A program made the position numbers and the translations under genes. 64,000 nt of DNA from Bacteroidota bacterium (GTDB lineage: Bacteria > Bacteroidota > Bacteroidia > Bacteroidales > UBA12077), in assembly GCA_020444275.1 (NCBI GenBank), contig JAHLLG010000001.1, positions 248,001 to 312,000 on the forward strand. Reading direction: 5' to 3'. Below are positions 16,274-25,621 of this stretch, in pieces; positions within the stretch are counted from its first letter, which is position 1; every line of letters begins with the position of its first letter. A model generated the notes under the pieces. It ran no database searches, was not told where the DNA came from, and saw only the letters and a program-made list of their open reading frames with translations.

Positions 16274-16294
16274 ATGGGATGAATAATAATTGGA

Positions 16295-17953
16295 TTAGTT
16301 CATAAACATCTTAATATCGTCATCAACATTTCCTACTCCACCAATACCAAATGTTTCAACCAAAACTTTAGCTACATGTGGTGATAAAAATGCAGGTAAT
16401 GTTGGCCCAAGGTGAATATTTTTCACACCTAAATAAAGCAATGCTAACAATACAATTACAGCTTTCTGTTCGTACCACGCAATGTTATAAGCAATAGGTA
16501 GTTCGTTAATATCATTTAATTCAAATACCTCTTTTAATTTCAGGGCAATTACTGCTAACGAGTAACTGTCATTGCACTGACCAGCATCCAGAACTCTTGG
16601 TATTCCTCCAATATCGCCTAACTCCAGTTTGTTATATCGATATTTGGCACAACCTGCAGTTAAGATAACCGTATCTTCCGGTAATTTATCAGCAAATTCG
16701 GTATAATAATCACGGCTTTTCATTCTTCCGTCGCAACCAGCCATTACAAAGAATTTCTTGATTGCACCTGATTTAACGGCATCAACTACTTTATCGGCTA
16801 ATTGCATTACCTGGTTGTGAGCAAATCCACCAACAATTTCTCCTTTTTCTATTTCAATTGGGGCATCACATTTTTTGGCATGCTCAATTATTTGAGAAAA
16901 GTCTTTTTGTCCGCCTTTCTTTCTGTCCGGAATATGCGTAAATCCATTAAACCCGGCAGCTCCAGTAGTATAAACTTTATCGTAATATTTGGCATCTTTT
17001 TTAGGAGGCACTAAACAGTTGGTTGTGAATAGAATTGGTCCGTTAAAGCTTTCAAATTCTTCTTTTTGTTTCCACCATGAGTTTCCATAGTTTCCGACAA
17101 AATGATCGTACTTTTTAAATGCTGGATAATAATTGGCTGGTAACATCTCACTATGTGTATAAACATCAACACCGGTTCCTTCGGTTTGTTTTAAAAGATC
17201 TTCCATATCTCTTAAATCATGACCACTAATTAAGATTCCCGGATTATTTCGTACACCAATATTTACTTTAGTGATTTCAGGATTTCCATAAGCAGTTGTA
17301 TTTGCTTTATCAAGTAGCGCCATGGCTTCAACACCATATTTTCCTGTTTCAAGAGTTAAAGCTACCAGATCGTCAGCAGTTAGAGAATCATCAGTAGTTG
17401 CTACCAACGCATCCTGCATAAATTTGTATAAATCTTTGTTTTCATGATCAAGGTTATATGCATGCTCAGTATAAGCTGCCAAACCTTTTACTCCATAGGT
17501 TATCAATTCCCGTAATGATCGAATATCTTCATTTTCTGTAGCAAGAACTCCTATGTTTACAGATTTTCGTTCGTATTCATCTGGTGTGAAAGCTTGCCAT
17601 TTAGCTGAATCGTGTAGCTTACTTTCATCTAGTTCAACACCTTTATTTTTCAGGTCAAGACGCAAATTATTTCTGATTTCCAGGCCGTCTCTTACTCGAT
17701 CAATAAAAACCTGTTTATCAAAATTAGCATTGGTTATGGTTGCAAATAAACCATCAAAAATGAATTTATCGACTTTCTCATCATACTCCATCTGGTTTTC
17801 TCTGGCTGCCTTGGTATAAATTGAAATACCTTTTAAAACGAACATTAAGAGATCTTGCATATTGGCAACATCATCGGTTTTACCACAAACTCCTTTTAAG
17901 GTACAACCTGTTCCTTTTGCCGCTTCCTGACATTGATAACAAAACATACTCAT
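16295..17953 (-). CDS. hcp: Hydroxylamine reductase / hybrid-cluster protein
   Basis: A 552-residue protein, the normal length. The N-terminal cysteines [15 protein letters not shown] and GVCG bind the [4Fe-4S] cluster. The hybrid-cluster ligands appear further on: [11 protein letters not shown] (about 240), FTTNCLVPP (about 310), VMAGCDGR (about 400), [11 protein letters not shown] (about 430) and [11 protein letters not shown] (about 455). Hcp reduces nitric oxide or hydroxylamine and protects against nitrosative stress in the cytoplasm. It follows the ferredoxin-like gene by 47 bp on the same strand, and that protein is the natural electron donor candidate because no Hcr-type reductase is seen. 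Confidence 0.96.
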   Translation of the reverse strand: MSMFCYQCQEAAKGTGCTLKGVCGKTDDVANMQDLLMFVLKGISIYTKAARENQMEYDEKVDKFIFDGLFATITNANFDKQVFIDRVRDGLEIRNNLRLDLKNKGVELDESKLHDSAKWQAFTPDEYERKSVNIGVLATENEDIRSLRELITYGVKGLAAYTEHAYNLDHENKDLYKFMQDALVATTDDSLTADDLVALTLETGKYGVEAMALLDKANTTAYGNPEITKVNIGVRNNPGILISGHDLRDMEDLLKQTEGTGVDVYTHSEMLPANYYPAFKKYDHFVGNYGNSWWKQKEEFESFNGPILFTTNCLVPPKKDAKYYDKVYTTGAAGFNGFTHIPDRKKGGQKDFSQIIEHAKKCDAPIEIEKGEIVGGFAHNQVMQLADKVVDAVKSGAIKKFFVMAGCDGRMKSRDYYTEFADKLPEDTVILTAGCAKYRYNKLELGDIGGIPRVLDAGQCNDSYSLAVIALKLKEVFELNDINELPIAYNIAWYEQKAVIVLLALLYLGVKNIHLGPTLPAFLSPHVAKVLVETFGIGGVGNVDDDIKMFMN

Positions 17954-18000
17954 AATTTTTTTGATTTTAAATGTTATTGATTTTTATCTAATTATTTGGT

Positions 18001-18948
18001 TTATATCCAGTCTTCCGAAAGTATTTCACCCGAAATACTAACTGTTATTGTTTTAATTGGTACTTTTCGCGACGCTTCCTGCACAGCTAACTGTGCCATT
18101 TGTAATATGCCACCACAACAGGGTACTTCCATTTTCATTACCGTAATAGTATTTACCTTTGCATCATCGATAAGCCCAACCAGTTTGTTGATATATATAT
18201 CTTTATTTGAATCTAATTTAGGGCAGGCAATTGCTAGTGATTTCCCTTTTAAAAATGTACTATGAAAATTACCTAAAGAAAAGGCAACACAATCTGCTGC
18301 TAATAAAAGATCTGAATTCTGAAAATAAGAAGCAGCCGGATTGATCAAATGCATTTGCACAGGCCATTGTCTTAGTTCAGACGGAACATCTTCAACCGAA
18401 ATGTCATGACCTCTTTCAGGTTTATTAATTTCTCTTGCAGCAGACCCCGGGCATCCACCTCCCATAATATTGTGCACAGCATTATGAGAATGATGTGCAT
18501 GTTTTTCTTCATGTCCACCACACCCGCAATTACTTGACTCTTGTTCTGCTTGTTGTTGTGATCCGTTGTGAACAATAGCTGTTACTTCGTCAATGTCAAA
18601 TGAAATATTTTCTTTATTTTCTTGCATCCAGCGAACGCCTTGTTTAAGATAACCAAATTCTTTATGATCTTTAAGATGGGTTAAATGAGCAATTACCGTG
18701 TTCTTGCCTTTAGTTACCATTTCTTTAATCACAGCAATTTCATCGTATGGTTGTGCTTCTCTTTCAATGATTTCTATGGCACCTTCCGGACAGTGTCCTA
18801 TACAGGCACCTAAGCTATCGCACATTAAATCGCTAATTAATCGAGCTTTCCCGTCAATCATCTGCAATGCCCCTTCGTGGCAGTTTGGAATGCACTCGCC
18901 ACATCCGGTGCATTTTTCTTCGTCAATTTCTATGATTTTTCTTTTCAT
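18001..18948 (-). CDS. Two-cluster 4Fe-4S ferredoxin-like protein, putative Hcp partner
   Basis: About 315 residues from the ATG at 18948 (MKRKIIEIDEEK); the track start is 48 bp earlier. Two ferredoxin motifs occupy residues 1-70 (CTGCGECIPNC and CDSLGACIGHCPEGA). A His/Cys-rich insert follows at about 140-175 (CGCGGHEEKHAHHSHN and GGGCPGS). The C-terminal half (about 190-315) contains CVAFSLGNFHS, AIACPKL and MEVPCCGG, probably more metal ligands. It is the first gene of the hcp operon. It may deliver electrons to Hcp; the His-rich insert could bind a metal. Similar proteins are common in anaerobes but without a settled function. Confidence 0.78.
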   Translation of the reverse strand: MKRKIIEIDEEKCTGCGECIPNCHEGALQMIDGKARLISDLMCDSLGACIGHCPEGAIEIIEREAQPYDEIAVIKEMVTKGKNTVIAHLTHLKDHKEFGYLKQGVRWMQENKENISFDIDEVTAIVHNGSQQQAEQESSNCGCGGHEEKHAHHSHNAVHNIMGGGCPGSAAREINKPERGHDISVEDVPSELRQWPVQMHLINPAASYFQNSDLLLAADCVAFSLGNFHSTFLKGKSLAIACPKLDSNKDIYINKLVGLIDDAKVNTITVMKMEVPCCGGILQMAQLAVQEASRKVPIKTITVSISGEILSEDWI

Positions 18949-19031
18949 TTTATAGTCTATTAATATGATATAAGAATTAAAGTAATTCAATACCAAAATA
19001 ACGAATAGAAAATGAACTGACCAAATTTTTT

Positions 19032-19059
19032 TTGATGATTTATATCATATTTCCATCAA
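19032..19059. promoter_or_regulatory. Nested inverted repeats before the ferredoxin-hcp operon
   Basis: TTGATG (19032-19037) and CATCAA (19054-19059) enclose a second repeat ATGAT-TTAT-ATCAT (19035-19048). The GATG/CATC half-sites recall the binding-site type of the Rrf2 regulator NsrR, and an Rrf2 gene lies next door. The position is about 85-110 bp upstream of the ferredoxin start. Confidence 0.35.
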
Positions 19060-19106
19060 TTACTGCTCGTTTATAATGGATTTAAAGGTTTTCAGGGGTA
19101 TAAAAA

Positions 19107-19130
19107 AACCGGTTTTTATAAAAACCGGTT
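19107..19130 (-). terminator. Rho-independent terminator after the Rrf2 gene
   Basis: The stem AACCGGTTTTT / AAAAACCGGTT (19107-19117 and 19120-19130) gives a strong hairpin, with a run of A on the left that reads as T on the minus strand. Confidence 0.75.
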
Positions 19131-19151
19131 CAGGAATTGGTAGAAAATATT

Positions 19152-19550
19152 TTATAGATACTTGTCAACGGTTTGATCTTTGAGATACTTTTTAAAATCA
19201 GTGGTCATTTTATTGGTAACGTTATTCATTAAACATTTATCAAAAGGACAAATTTGTTTACCCATTGGGCAAGCGCTAACTTCAATAGGACCCTCTATCG
19301 CTTCGTATAATTCAAGAAAATTAATATCTTCAGGCTTTCTTTTTAAAACAAATCCACCACTGGGACCGCGTTGAGAAGTTAAATAACCTGCTTTTACCAA
19401 ACGCTGCATTACTTTAGCAACGTGATGTTTTGATGTATCGGTACGCTCTGCTATTTTTAATACGTTTAATCCTGATTTTTCCTGGGCAATTAAGATAACA
19501 CCATGTAATGCAATTGATGCTGCCTCTGATAAAGTAAATACTTTTGCCAT
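19152..19550 (-). CDS. Rrf2-family transcriptional regulator
   Basis: A 132-residue protein with an N-terminal winged helix (LSEAASIALHGVILIAQ, HHVAKVMQRLVKAGYLTSQRGPSGGFVL). A three-cysteine segment follows, SACPMGKQICPFDKC at about 92-106, where NsrR and IscR bind an Fe-S cluster. Its position beside hcp and the YgbA-like gene suggests an NO-sensing NsrR-like role, which is inference. The spacing of the cysteines is close to but not identical with E. coli NsrR. It is monocistronic with its own terminator. A weak inverted repeat (ATTTCG.. / ..CGAAAT, 19551-19600) at its own start could allow autoregulation. Confidence 0.87.
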   Translation of the reverse strand: MAKVFTLSEAASIALHGVILIAQEKSGLNVLKIAERTDTSKHHVAKVMQRLVKAGYLTSQRGPSGGFVLKRKPEDINFLELYEAIEGPIEVSACPMGKQICPFDKCLMNNVTNKMTTDFKKYLKDQTVDKYL

Positions 19551-19764
19551 ATTTCGGTAATTAGATAATTTAGGTATTTAAATGCTCAAAATTACGAAAT
19601 ATTTTTTATCAACAGCCATTTTTTTATAAAATATTGATAACTGTAGAGTTCAAGTTTTGTTTAATACTTAACACTATAAATTGTTAAATACAATTGATTA
19701 ACAAATTCACTTTATGATTATTCATTGATTATTTTTACCATATAAATTGGAAAAAAATAGAATA

Positions 19765-20559
19765 ATGAAGCAATATCTTGATTTACTAGATCATGTATTA
19801 AATAATGGCACTAAAAAAGAAGATCGTACAGGGACAGGAACCATAAGTACTTTTGGTTATCAAATGAGGTTTAATTTGCAGGATGGTTTTCCTTTATTAA
19901 CCACAAAAAAACTTCACCTAAAATCGATTGTTTATGAGCTGCTCTGGTTTTTAAATGGCGATACCAATATAAAATATCTAAATGAGCATAAGGTTAGAAT
20001 TTGGGATGAATGGGCAGACGAAAACGGAGATTTAGGTAACATTTATGGTTATCAGTGGAGGTCGTGGCCAGCACCTAATGGAGAATCAGTTGATCAAATA
20101 TCTCAAATTATTAATTCCATAAAGAATAATCCTGATTCACGCAGACATATTGTAAGTGCATGGAATGTAGCCGATTTAAAAAATATGGCATTGCCACCAT
20201 GTCATATTTTGTTTCAATTTTATGTGGCCGATGGAAAGCTATCCTGTCAGCTGTATCAGCGCAGTGCCGATATATTTTTAGGAGTACCATTTAATATTGC
20301 ATCCTATGCGATTTTATTAAAAATGGTTGCTCAGGCAACAGACCTGGAACCCTATGAATTTATTCACACGCTTGGCGATGCACATATTTATTTAAATCAC
20401 GTTGAACAGGTAAAACTGCAATTAACAAGAGAACCAAGATCTTTACCAAATCTTAAAATGAATCCTGATAAAAAAGATATCTTCTCTTTCGAATTTGATG
20501 ATTTTGAATTAGTAGATTATGATCCACATCCACATATTAAGGGTGCTATTTCGGTTTAA
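19765..20559 (+). CDS. thyA: Thymidylate synthase
   Basis: 264 residues from the ATG at 19765, the same length as the E. coli enzyme; the track start at 19747 is a TTG six codons earlier. The dUMP-binding and catalytic motifs are clear: RTGTGT and [14 protein letters not shown] near the N-terminus, [14 protein letters not shown] with the nucleophilic Cys at about 146, [20 protein letters not shown], and HIYLNHVEQ. It makes dTMP from dUMP and methylene-tetrahydrofolate in the cytoplasm. folA lies 132 bp downstream on the same strand and regenerates the folate it oxidises. Confidence 0.97.
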   Translation: MKQYLDLLDHVLNNGTKKEDRTGTGTISTFGYQMRFNLQDGFPLLTTKKLHLKSIVYELLWFLNGDTNIKYLNEHKVRIWDEWADENGDLGNIYGYQWRSWPAPNGESVDQISQIINSIKNNPDSRRHIVSAWNVADLKNMALPPCHILFQFYVADGKLSCQLYQRSADIFLGVPFNIASYAILLKMVAQATDLEPYEFIHTLGDAHIYLNHVEQVKLQLTREPRSLPNLKMNPDKKDIFSFEFDDFELVDYDPHPHIKGAISV

Positions 20560-20630
20560 GGTTAATTAATGATTTGGTAAGAATGTATAGGGTTAATAAA
20601 TGAGAAAATGATTAAATGATAAAATCAGTG

Positions 20631-20675
20631 TTTATCAGCGATTTGTGATTTCACAATCTGTGTTATCCGCGTTCT
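20631..20675 (+). repeat. Dispersed ~45-bp intergenic repeat, copy 1
   Basis: The sequence begins TTTATCAG and ends ATCCGCGTTCT, the same ends as a 48-bp stretch at 52474-52521, with similar CAATCTGTG / AAATCTGCG cores. It lies between thyA and folA. Confidence 0.6.
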
Positions 20676-20691
20676 AAAAAAAATATTTACT

Positions 20692-21177
20692 ATGATTTCA
20701 ATAATAGTAGCTGTAGCAGAAAATAATGTAATAGGAAAGGATAATAGCCTCATATGGCATTTACCGCGAGATTTAAAACATTTCAAAGAAACAACTTCAG
20801 GTCATTATATCATTATGGGGCGTAAAACATTTGAATCGAATGGTCGACCATTACCCAATAGAACAAATGTGATCATAACTCGTGATAAAAATTACAAAGC
20901 AGAAGGTTGTATTGTTGTTCATTCTTTGGAAGATGCCATAAAGGAAGCAAAAGAAGATTCTGAAGCATTCATCATTGGGGGAGGAGTAATTTATGAAATG
21001 GCCATGCCATTGGTTGACAGAATATACCTGACTAAAATTCACCATAAATTTGAGGGGGACACATACTTTCCCGAGATTAATATGGATGAGTGGGAGGTAA
21101 CTGAAGAACGCTTCTTCGAGATTGATGAGAAAAACAAATATCCTTTTACGATTCTTACATTGGATAGAAAGAAATAA
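20692..21177 (+). CDS. folA: Dihydrofolate reductase
   Basis: A 161-residue protein of usual length. Motifs: IIVAVAENNVIGKDNSLIWHLPRDLKHFKE (folate-binding start with the W-H-L-P-x-D stretch), GHYIIMGRKTFES (NADPH loop), NVIITRD, EAFIIGGGVIYEMAM and the YLTKIHHKFEGDTYFPE ending. It reduces dihydrofolate to tetrahydrofolate. Pairing with thyA is standard and ties folate recycling to dTMP synthesis. A hairpin terminator follows within 10 bp. Confidence 0.97.
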   Translation: MISIIVAVAENNVIGKDNSLIWHLPRDLKHFKETTSGHYIIMGRKTFESNGRPLPNRTNVIITRDKNYKAEGCIVVHSLEDAIKEAKEDSEAFIIGGGVIYEMAMPLVDRIYLTKIHHKFEGDTYFPEINMDEWEVTEERFFEIDEKNKYPFTILTLDRKK

Positions 21178-21182
21178 AAAAA

Positions 21183-21202
21183 CAGTCACTCGAAAGTGAC
21201 TG
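21183..21202 (+). terminator. Rho-independent terminator after folA
   Basis: CAGTCACT-CGAA-AGTGACTG, an 8-bp stem with a stable tetraloop, preceded by A and followed by CCTTT. It may also serve clpX from the other side. Confidence 0.7.
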
Positions 21203-21248
21203 CCTTTGACTTGTAAACCGAGAGTCGGATTTTTATTTGAATTAAAAT

Positions 21249-22469
21249 TTATGCTGCTTTTAGTCGTTGGATATTTGTTTTACCCATTTTTTCTTTGGCG
21301 TATTCCAACGTAATATTAATTTCTTTTTCGTCACTTGATGGCATGTCGAACATTACGTCCATCATAATTGCTTCGCATATTGATCGCAATCCTCGTGCAC
21401 CTAATTTAAACTCAATAGCTTTTTCTACAATATAATCCAGCACTTCATTTTCAAATGTTAGTTTTACACCATCCATCATGAATAGCTTCTCATATTGCTT
21501 GATAATGGCATTTTTAGGTTCGGTTAAAATCCTGCGCAATGCTTCTTTATGCAATGGATTTAAATAGGTTAAAACAGGTAATCGTCCAATAATTTCGGGA
21601 ATCAATCCAAACGATTTTAAATCCTGCGGAGCAATATATTGCAATAAATTATCTCTGTCTATTTGTTCTTTTTCACGACTTGCTGAGTAACCAACAACCT
21701 GAGTGTTTAATCGTTGTCCGATTTTACGTTCAATTCCGTCGAAAGCTCCACCGCAGATAAATAAAATATTTTTGGTGTTTACTGCAATCATTTTCTGATC
21801 AGGGTGTTTACGACCACCTTGTGGTGGAACATTAATTACTGATCCTTCCAGCAACTTAAGTAATCCTTGCTGAACGCCTTCACCTGAAACGTCTCGGGTA
21901 ATGGAAGGATTGTCGCTTTTACGTGCAATCTTATCAATCTCATCAATAAAAACTATGCCTTTCTCTGCTGCTTCGGTATTATAATCTGCTACCTGAAGTA
22001 AACGGGTAAGAATACTTTCGATATCTTCTCCTACATATCCGGCTTCTGTTAAAACAGTCGCATCAACTATTGTAAACGGGACATGCAACATTTTTGCAAT
22101 CGTACGTGCCAGTAAAGTTTTTCCGGTACCTGTTTCTCCAACCAGAACAATATTTGATTTTTCAATCTCAATATCTTCGTTATCTTTTTTGTTGGATTGT
22201 AGTAATCTTTTATAGTGATTATATACAGCTACCGAAAGATATCGTTTAGCTTCTTCCTGTCCAATTACATACTGATCCAGAAAATCTTTGATTTCAACAG
22301 GTTTAAGCAATTCAATTTCATTTACATCAAAATCGCTCTTTTTCTGAAGCTCTTCAAGAACAATATCATGTGCTTGCTCAATGCATCGGTCACAGATATG
22401 TCCAGACAAACCTGCTATTAAAAGATTCGTATCTTTTTTATCTCTCCCACAAAATGAACATTTATCCAT
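21249..22469 (-). CDS. clpX: ATP-dependent Clp protease ATP-binding subunit ClpX
   Basis: A 406-residue AAA+ unfoldase. The N-terminal zinc-binding domain has CSFCGRDKK and HICDRCIEQ (C4). Walker A is [16 protein letters not shown] near 113-128 and Walker B is [14 protein letters not shown] near 170-183. Sensor and pore segments ([26 protein letters not shown]) are present. ClpX unfolds tagged proteins and feeds them to ClpP. The order tig-clpP-clpX on the minus strand is the classical one; about 100 bp and a weak hairpin separate clpP from clpX. Confidence 0.97.
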   Translation of the reverse strand: MDKCSFCGRDKKDTNLLIAGLSGHICDRCIEQAHDIVLEELQKKSDFDVNEIELLKPVEIKDFLDQYVIGQEEAKRYLSVAVYNHYKRLLQSNKKDNEDIEIEKSNIVLVGETGTGKTLLARTIAKMLHVPFTIVDATVLTEAGYVGEDIESILTRLLQVADYNTEAAEKGIVFIDEIDKIARKSDNPSITRDVSGEGVQQGLLKLLEGSVINVPPQGGRKHPDQKMIAVNTKNILFICGGAFDGIERKIGQRLNTQVVGYSASREKEQIDRDNLLQYIAPQDLKSFGLIPEIIGRLPVLTYLNPLHKEALRRILTEPKNAIIKQYEKLFMMDGVKLTFENEVLDYIVEKAIEFKLGARGLRSICEAIMMDVMFDMPSSDEKEINITLEYAKEKMGKTNIQRLKAA

Positions 22470-22523
22470 TATTTCTTCCGATTAATTATTCAGTGCAAAG
22501 TTACAGCATAAATTAGAATAAAA

Positions 22524-22549
22524 AAACCGCATTTTGATTAATGCGGCTT
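22524..22549 (-). terminator. Hairpin between clpP and clpX (possible terminator or attenuator)
   Basis: AAACCGCATT / AATGCGGCTT form a short stem, with a T-rich tail on the minus strand. It could lower read-through from clpP into clpX. Confidence 0.5.
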
Positions 22550-22570
22550 AAATTTATGTTAATGTAATAC

Positions 22571-23254
22571 TTACTTTTTGTTGTTGTGCCTTACAAGCAC
22601 TTCGTCGATCATTCCATATTTTTTTGCTTCTTCTGCTGTCATCCAGTAATCACGATCTGAATCTTTTTCAATTTTTTTGAATGTATTTCCACTGTGTTTT
22701 GCTAAAATATCATACAACTCTTTCTTTAACTTCAGGATTTCCCGTGCTGTAATTTCTATGTCGGCAGCTTGTCCCTGAGCACCACCCATTGGCTGATGAA
22801 TCATAATCCTTGAATGCGTTAAAGCAGAACGTTTACCTTCTGCTCCGGCAGCGAGTAAAACAGCACCCATTGAGGCGGCCATTCCTGTACAGATGGTTGC
22901 AATACTCGGGCTGATATACTGCATCGTATCATAGATTCCTAAACCTGCATGAACACTACCTCCAGGGGTATTCATATATACCTGAATATCTTTAGAAGGA
23001 TCAGTCGATTCAAGGAATAGTAATTGGGCCTGTATAATATTGGCAACATCATCAACGATTGGAACACCCAAAAAGATAATTCGATCCATCATTAAACGGG
23101 AAAAAACATCCATCTGAGCAACATTCATCTGGCGCTCTTCAATAATGGTTGGTGAAATATAATTGTTGTATGCAGATGCATATCTTTCTAAAGACATGCT
23201 ACTTATACCAATATGTTTATTTGCATATTTTTTAAATTCGTCTTTCGGAATCAT
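22571..23254 (-). CDS. clpP: ATP-dependent Clp protease proteolytic subunit ClpP
   Basis: About 227 residues from the ATG at 23254 (track start is a TTG). The catalytic triad is seen: Ser in [17 protein letters not shown], His in [16 protein letters not shown] and Asp in [31 protein letters not shown] and [17 protein letters not shown] are family landmarks. It forms the tetradecameric proteolytic chamber used by ClpX. The N-terminal extension of about 35 residues before the conserved [11 protein letters not shown] start is common in the phylum. Confidence 0.97.
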   Translation of the reverse strand: MIPKDEFKKYANKHIGISSMSLERYASAYNNYISPTIIEERQMNVAQMDVFSRLMMDRIIFLGVPIVDDVANIIQAQLLFLESTDPSKDIQVYMNTPGGSVHAGLGIYDTMQYISPSIATICTGMAASMGAVLLAAGAEGKRSALTHSRIMIHQPMGGAQGQAADIEITAREILKLKKELYDILAKHSGNTFKKIEKDSDRDYWMTAEEAKKYGMIDEVLVRHNNKK

Positions 23255-23329
23255 AATAATCAATTTTTAAATTAATAAGTGATAAAGTTAGTTAAAATTG
23301 ACTGAACTTGTATTTAATCTAAATGAAAA

Positions 23330-23354
23330 AGTCGCATTAATGAATAACGCGACT
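23330..23354 (-). terminator. Hairpin after tig
   Basis: AGTCGC / GCGACT with an imperfect extension, lying just past the stop of tig on the minus strand. Confidence 0.55.
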
Positions 23355-23382
23355 CTTAAAATATTGTTTTGATTCTAAAGAA

Positions 23383-24765
23383 TTATTTCTTCTTCTTTTC
23401 AGATTTCTTTTGTTCGTCTTCCCAAAGTTTTTGGAAATCTTCAACAGATATTTCTTTAATATCTAATTTTATCGAATCTTTGATGAATTCCAGCACTTTA
23501 TCTTCGAATTTTTTCTCATAAAGTTTTCTTCGTTCTTCATCTTTTTTAAGAATTTCTTGAGCATATTGAGCTAATTGCTCATCTGGAAGATTTGCTAAAC
23601 CGTACTGTGCAAACTGCGCCGCAGTTACCTCTTTTGCCGCTTCTAAGATGTCTTCTTCTTCAACTTTAATCTCGTTTTCTTTAATGATAGCATCTTTAAT
23701 TAACTGCCATTTTAGATCTTCTTCAAACTTAGGAAATTCTTCCTCAATTTGTTCCGGAGTGAATTTGCCTTCGTTAACAGCAATTAACCAACGCTTAAGA
23801 AACTCGGTTGGTAATTCAGGATCAAATTTCTTAACAAATTTTTCTTTGGCATCAATTAAGAAACGATAATCTGTTTCGCGAACGAAGTTATCTTTAATTT
23901 CTTCGGTTAATTTTTCTTTAAATTCTTTATCTGTTTTTACCACATCTTTTCCAAAAGCTTTATCGTATAGCTCCTGATTGATTTCTGCTTTCTCGAAACG
24001 TTGCACCTTAAGAATCTCAAAGTTAAAATCACCTTTTATATTTTTGGCAACTTCTTTATCTACCTTTAACATAGAAGCAATTTCAGAATCGCTTGGATAC
24101 GCTTTGCGAACATCTAATTTGATGGTGTCGCCAGCTTTATGACCTGCCATTGCTTTCTTGATCTCTTCGTTTTTAATATATTCAATGGTAATTTTTACCT
24201 CTTCGGCCTTAATACCACCTTCTTTAACATTACCTTCTTCATCAAGCTCAACGAAGTTACCTGTTAACATTTCGTTATCGGTAGTTTCTTCCACATCCTT
24301 AAATTCACCAAAACGGCGAGCATAATTATCGATATGTGTTTCCAATAATTTATCGTCAACTTTTATTTCGTAATAAGGAACCTTGTCCTTTTTCGATAAC
24401 TTAACATCTACCTCTGGAGCCAAAGCCACATCGAATGAAAATTCAAATTCTGATTCGTTATCAAAATCAGCAGGTTTTTGATTTTCGGTTGGTAATGGTT
24501 CTCCAAGAATATTTAATTTCTCTTCGCGAATATAATTGGTAAGCGATTCAGAGATCAGTTTGTTCACTTCCTCCACTAAGATTCCTTTACCGTACATTTT
24601 TTTAATTAATCCGGTAGGAACTTTTCCGGGACGGAATCCATCAATACGAGCTTTCTTACGATAATCCTTAAGTACATTCTCTACTTTTTCTGCATAATCT
24701 TTCTCCGAAATGTTAACCTTAAGTACCGCAGTTAAATCACCAGTTTTCTCTTTAACTATGTTCAT
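23383..24765 (-). CDS. tig: Trigger factor chaperone
   Basis: 460 residues from the ATG at 24765 (MNIVKEKTGDLTAVLKV). The track ORF begins 153 bp further up and would run through the tRNA gene, so that start is rejected. The ribosome-binding domain carries the signature as FRPGKVPTGLIKKMYGK near residues 35-52. A PPIase-like region and a long charged C-terminal chaperone arm follow, ending in a lysine-rich tail. The middle domain looks diverged from the FKBP-type sequence, as is usual in Bacteroidota. It binds nascent chains at the ribosome exit, and lies upstream of clpP and clpX. Confidence 0.93.
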   Translation of the reverse strand: MNIVKEKTGDLTAVLKVNISEKDYAEKVENVLKDYRKKARIDGFRPGKVPTGLIKKMYGKGILVEEVNKLISESLTNYIREEKLNILGEPLPTENQKPADFDNESEFEFSFDVALAPEVDVKLSKKDKVPYYEIKVDDKLLETHIDNYARRFGEFKDVEETTDNEMLTGNFVELDEEGNVKEGGIKAEEVKITIEYIKNEEIKKAMAGHKAGDTIKLDVRKAYPSDSEIASMLKVDKEVAKNIKGDFNFEILKVQRFEKAEINQELYDKAFGKDVVKTDKEFKEKLTEEIKDNFVRETDYRFLIDAKEKFVKKFDPELPTEFLKRWLIAVNEGKFTPEQIEEEFPKFEEDLKWQLIKDAIIKENEIKVEEEDILEAAKEVTAAQFAQYGLANLPDEQLAQYAQEILKKDEERRKLYEKKFEDKVLEFIKDSIKLDIKEISVEDFQKLWEDEQKKSEKKKK

Positions 24766-24851
24766 TACTAATCTGTTTGAGAATTTATAAATTTTAAAAA
24801 ACCGCCAAACCACCGATTCTGTTCGATAGTTTGAGCGGTTTGTCTCGTTAG

Positions 24852-24933
24852 TGCGGATGAAGGGACTCGAACCCCCACGCCCGAAGGCACTAGATCCTAA
24901 GTCTAGCGCGGCTACCAATTACGCCACATCCGC
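24852..24933 (-). tRNA. tRNA-Leu (anticodon TAG)
   Basis: On the minus strand the acceptor arms GCGGATG and CATCCGC pair, with discriminator A at 24852. The anticodon arm is CTAGA-CTTAGGA-TCTAG, giving anticodon TAG (reads CUA). A variable arm (GTGCCTTCGGGCGT) and a T loop GGTTCGAGTCC are present; the long variable arm is typical of leucine tRNAs. No CCA is encoded. It sits just upstream of tig. Confidence 0.93.
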
Positions 24934-25057
24934 AAAAGTGAGTGCAAATATAAATCATTTTTTTTGATTACCCAGAATATTTAAAAAAAAATTGAATGAA
25001 TATTATGCTATTCGACATATATCATTTTCAAATCATAATAGTTGATTTTTTATAACC

Positions 25058-25603
25058 TTAAAGTTGATTTTCGATATAAAATCCCATTTTATCGGGATGA
25101 TCTGAAACCATAGTGTTTTTATCCATTTTCCGGAGCATAAACAGTGCGATAATATCTCCGCCTGCAGCCCAGGAAAAGAAAATCCCTACTGCTAAATATA
25201 AACCATTTCCTAAAATTAATCCTGCAATTCCCGGAATAATTCCCATGACAATTAATGGCATGGCACCACCTAATCTGTAGTGTTTAACTTTTAATGGTTC
25301 TTTACAATGACAATATGGAGTAAAACTATTGATTCCAAATTTAATGGATTTGAATCCTTTTTTTGCAAAAATTGCCCATGTAATACCATGTAAAAACTCA
25401 TGAATAATGATACCAAGTATAAATACAACTACGAAATATTGAACAAACTCTTTTCTACCAGATTCGAATGTTTGATAATCCCAAATTAAGATGAAAGGAA
25501 TGAGATAAAGGACAGTGATAGGTAGTATTAGAAAAATAGCATAAAGATTTACTTTCCCAAGTTCAAGGGTATATTCTTTCCTATTTTCTGTTATATTTTG
25601 CAT
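25058..25603 (-). CDS. DUF3267 family membrane zincin-like protein
   Basis: About 181 residues from the ATG at 25603 (the track start is a TTG). Two hydrophobic helices at about 15-45 and 50-75 come first; the second contains GIIIHEFLHGITWAIFAKKG, an HExxH zinc motif in the membrane. This is the layout of DUF3267 proteins, which resemble site-2-protease-like membrane peptidases. Two more hydrophobic segments follow (IVMGIIPGIAGLILGNGLYLAVGIFFSWAAGGD). Substrate and role are unknown. It starts 18 bp after the lptB stop, so it is probably in the same transcript. Confidence 0.85.
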   Translation of the reverse strand: MQNITENRKEYTLELGKVNLYAIFLILPITVLYLIPFILIWDYQTFESGRKEFVQYFVVVFILGIIIHEFLHGITWAIFAKKGFKSIKFGINSFTPYCHCKEPLKVKHYRLGGAMPLIVMGIIPGIAGLILGNGLYLAVGIFFSWAAGGDIIALFMLRKMDKNTMVSDHPDKMGFYIENQL

Positions 25604-25621
25604 TAAAAAAAATAAGATCAA

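Noticed and set aside
19551-19600. Inverted repeat ATTTCGgTAATT / AATTACGAAAT at the Rrf2 start
   Set aside because: The arms are 28 bp apart and overlap very AT-rich DNA; kept only as a remark in the Rrf2 entry.
24766-24918. N-terminal extension of the tig ORF
   Set aside because: It runs antisense-free through the tRNA-Leu gene and lacks the family start; the ATG at 24765 gives the normal trigger factor N-terminus.
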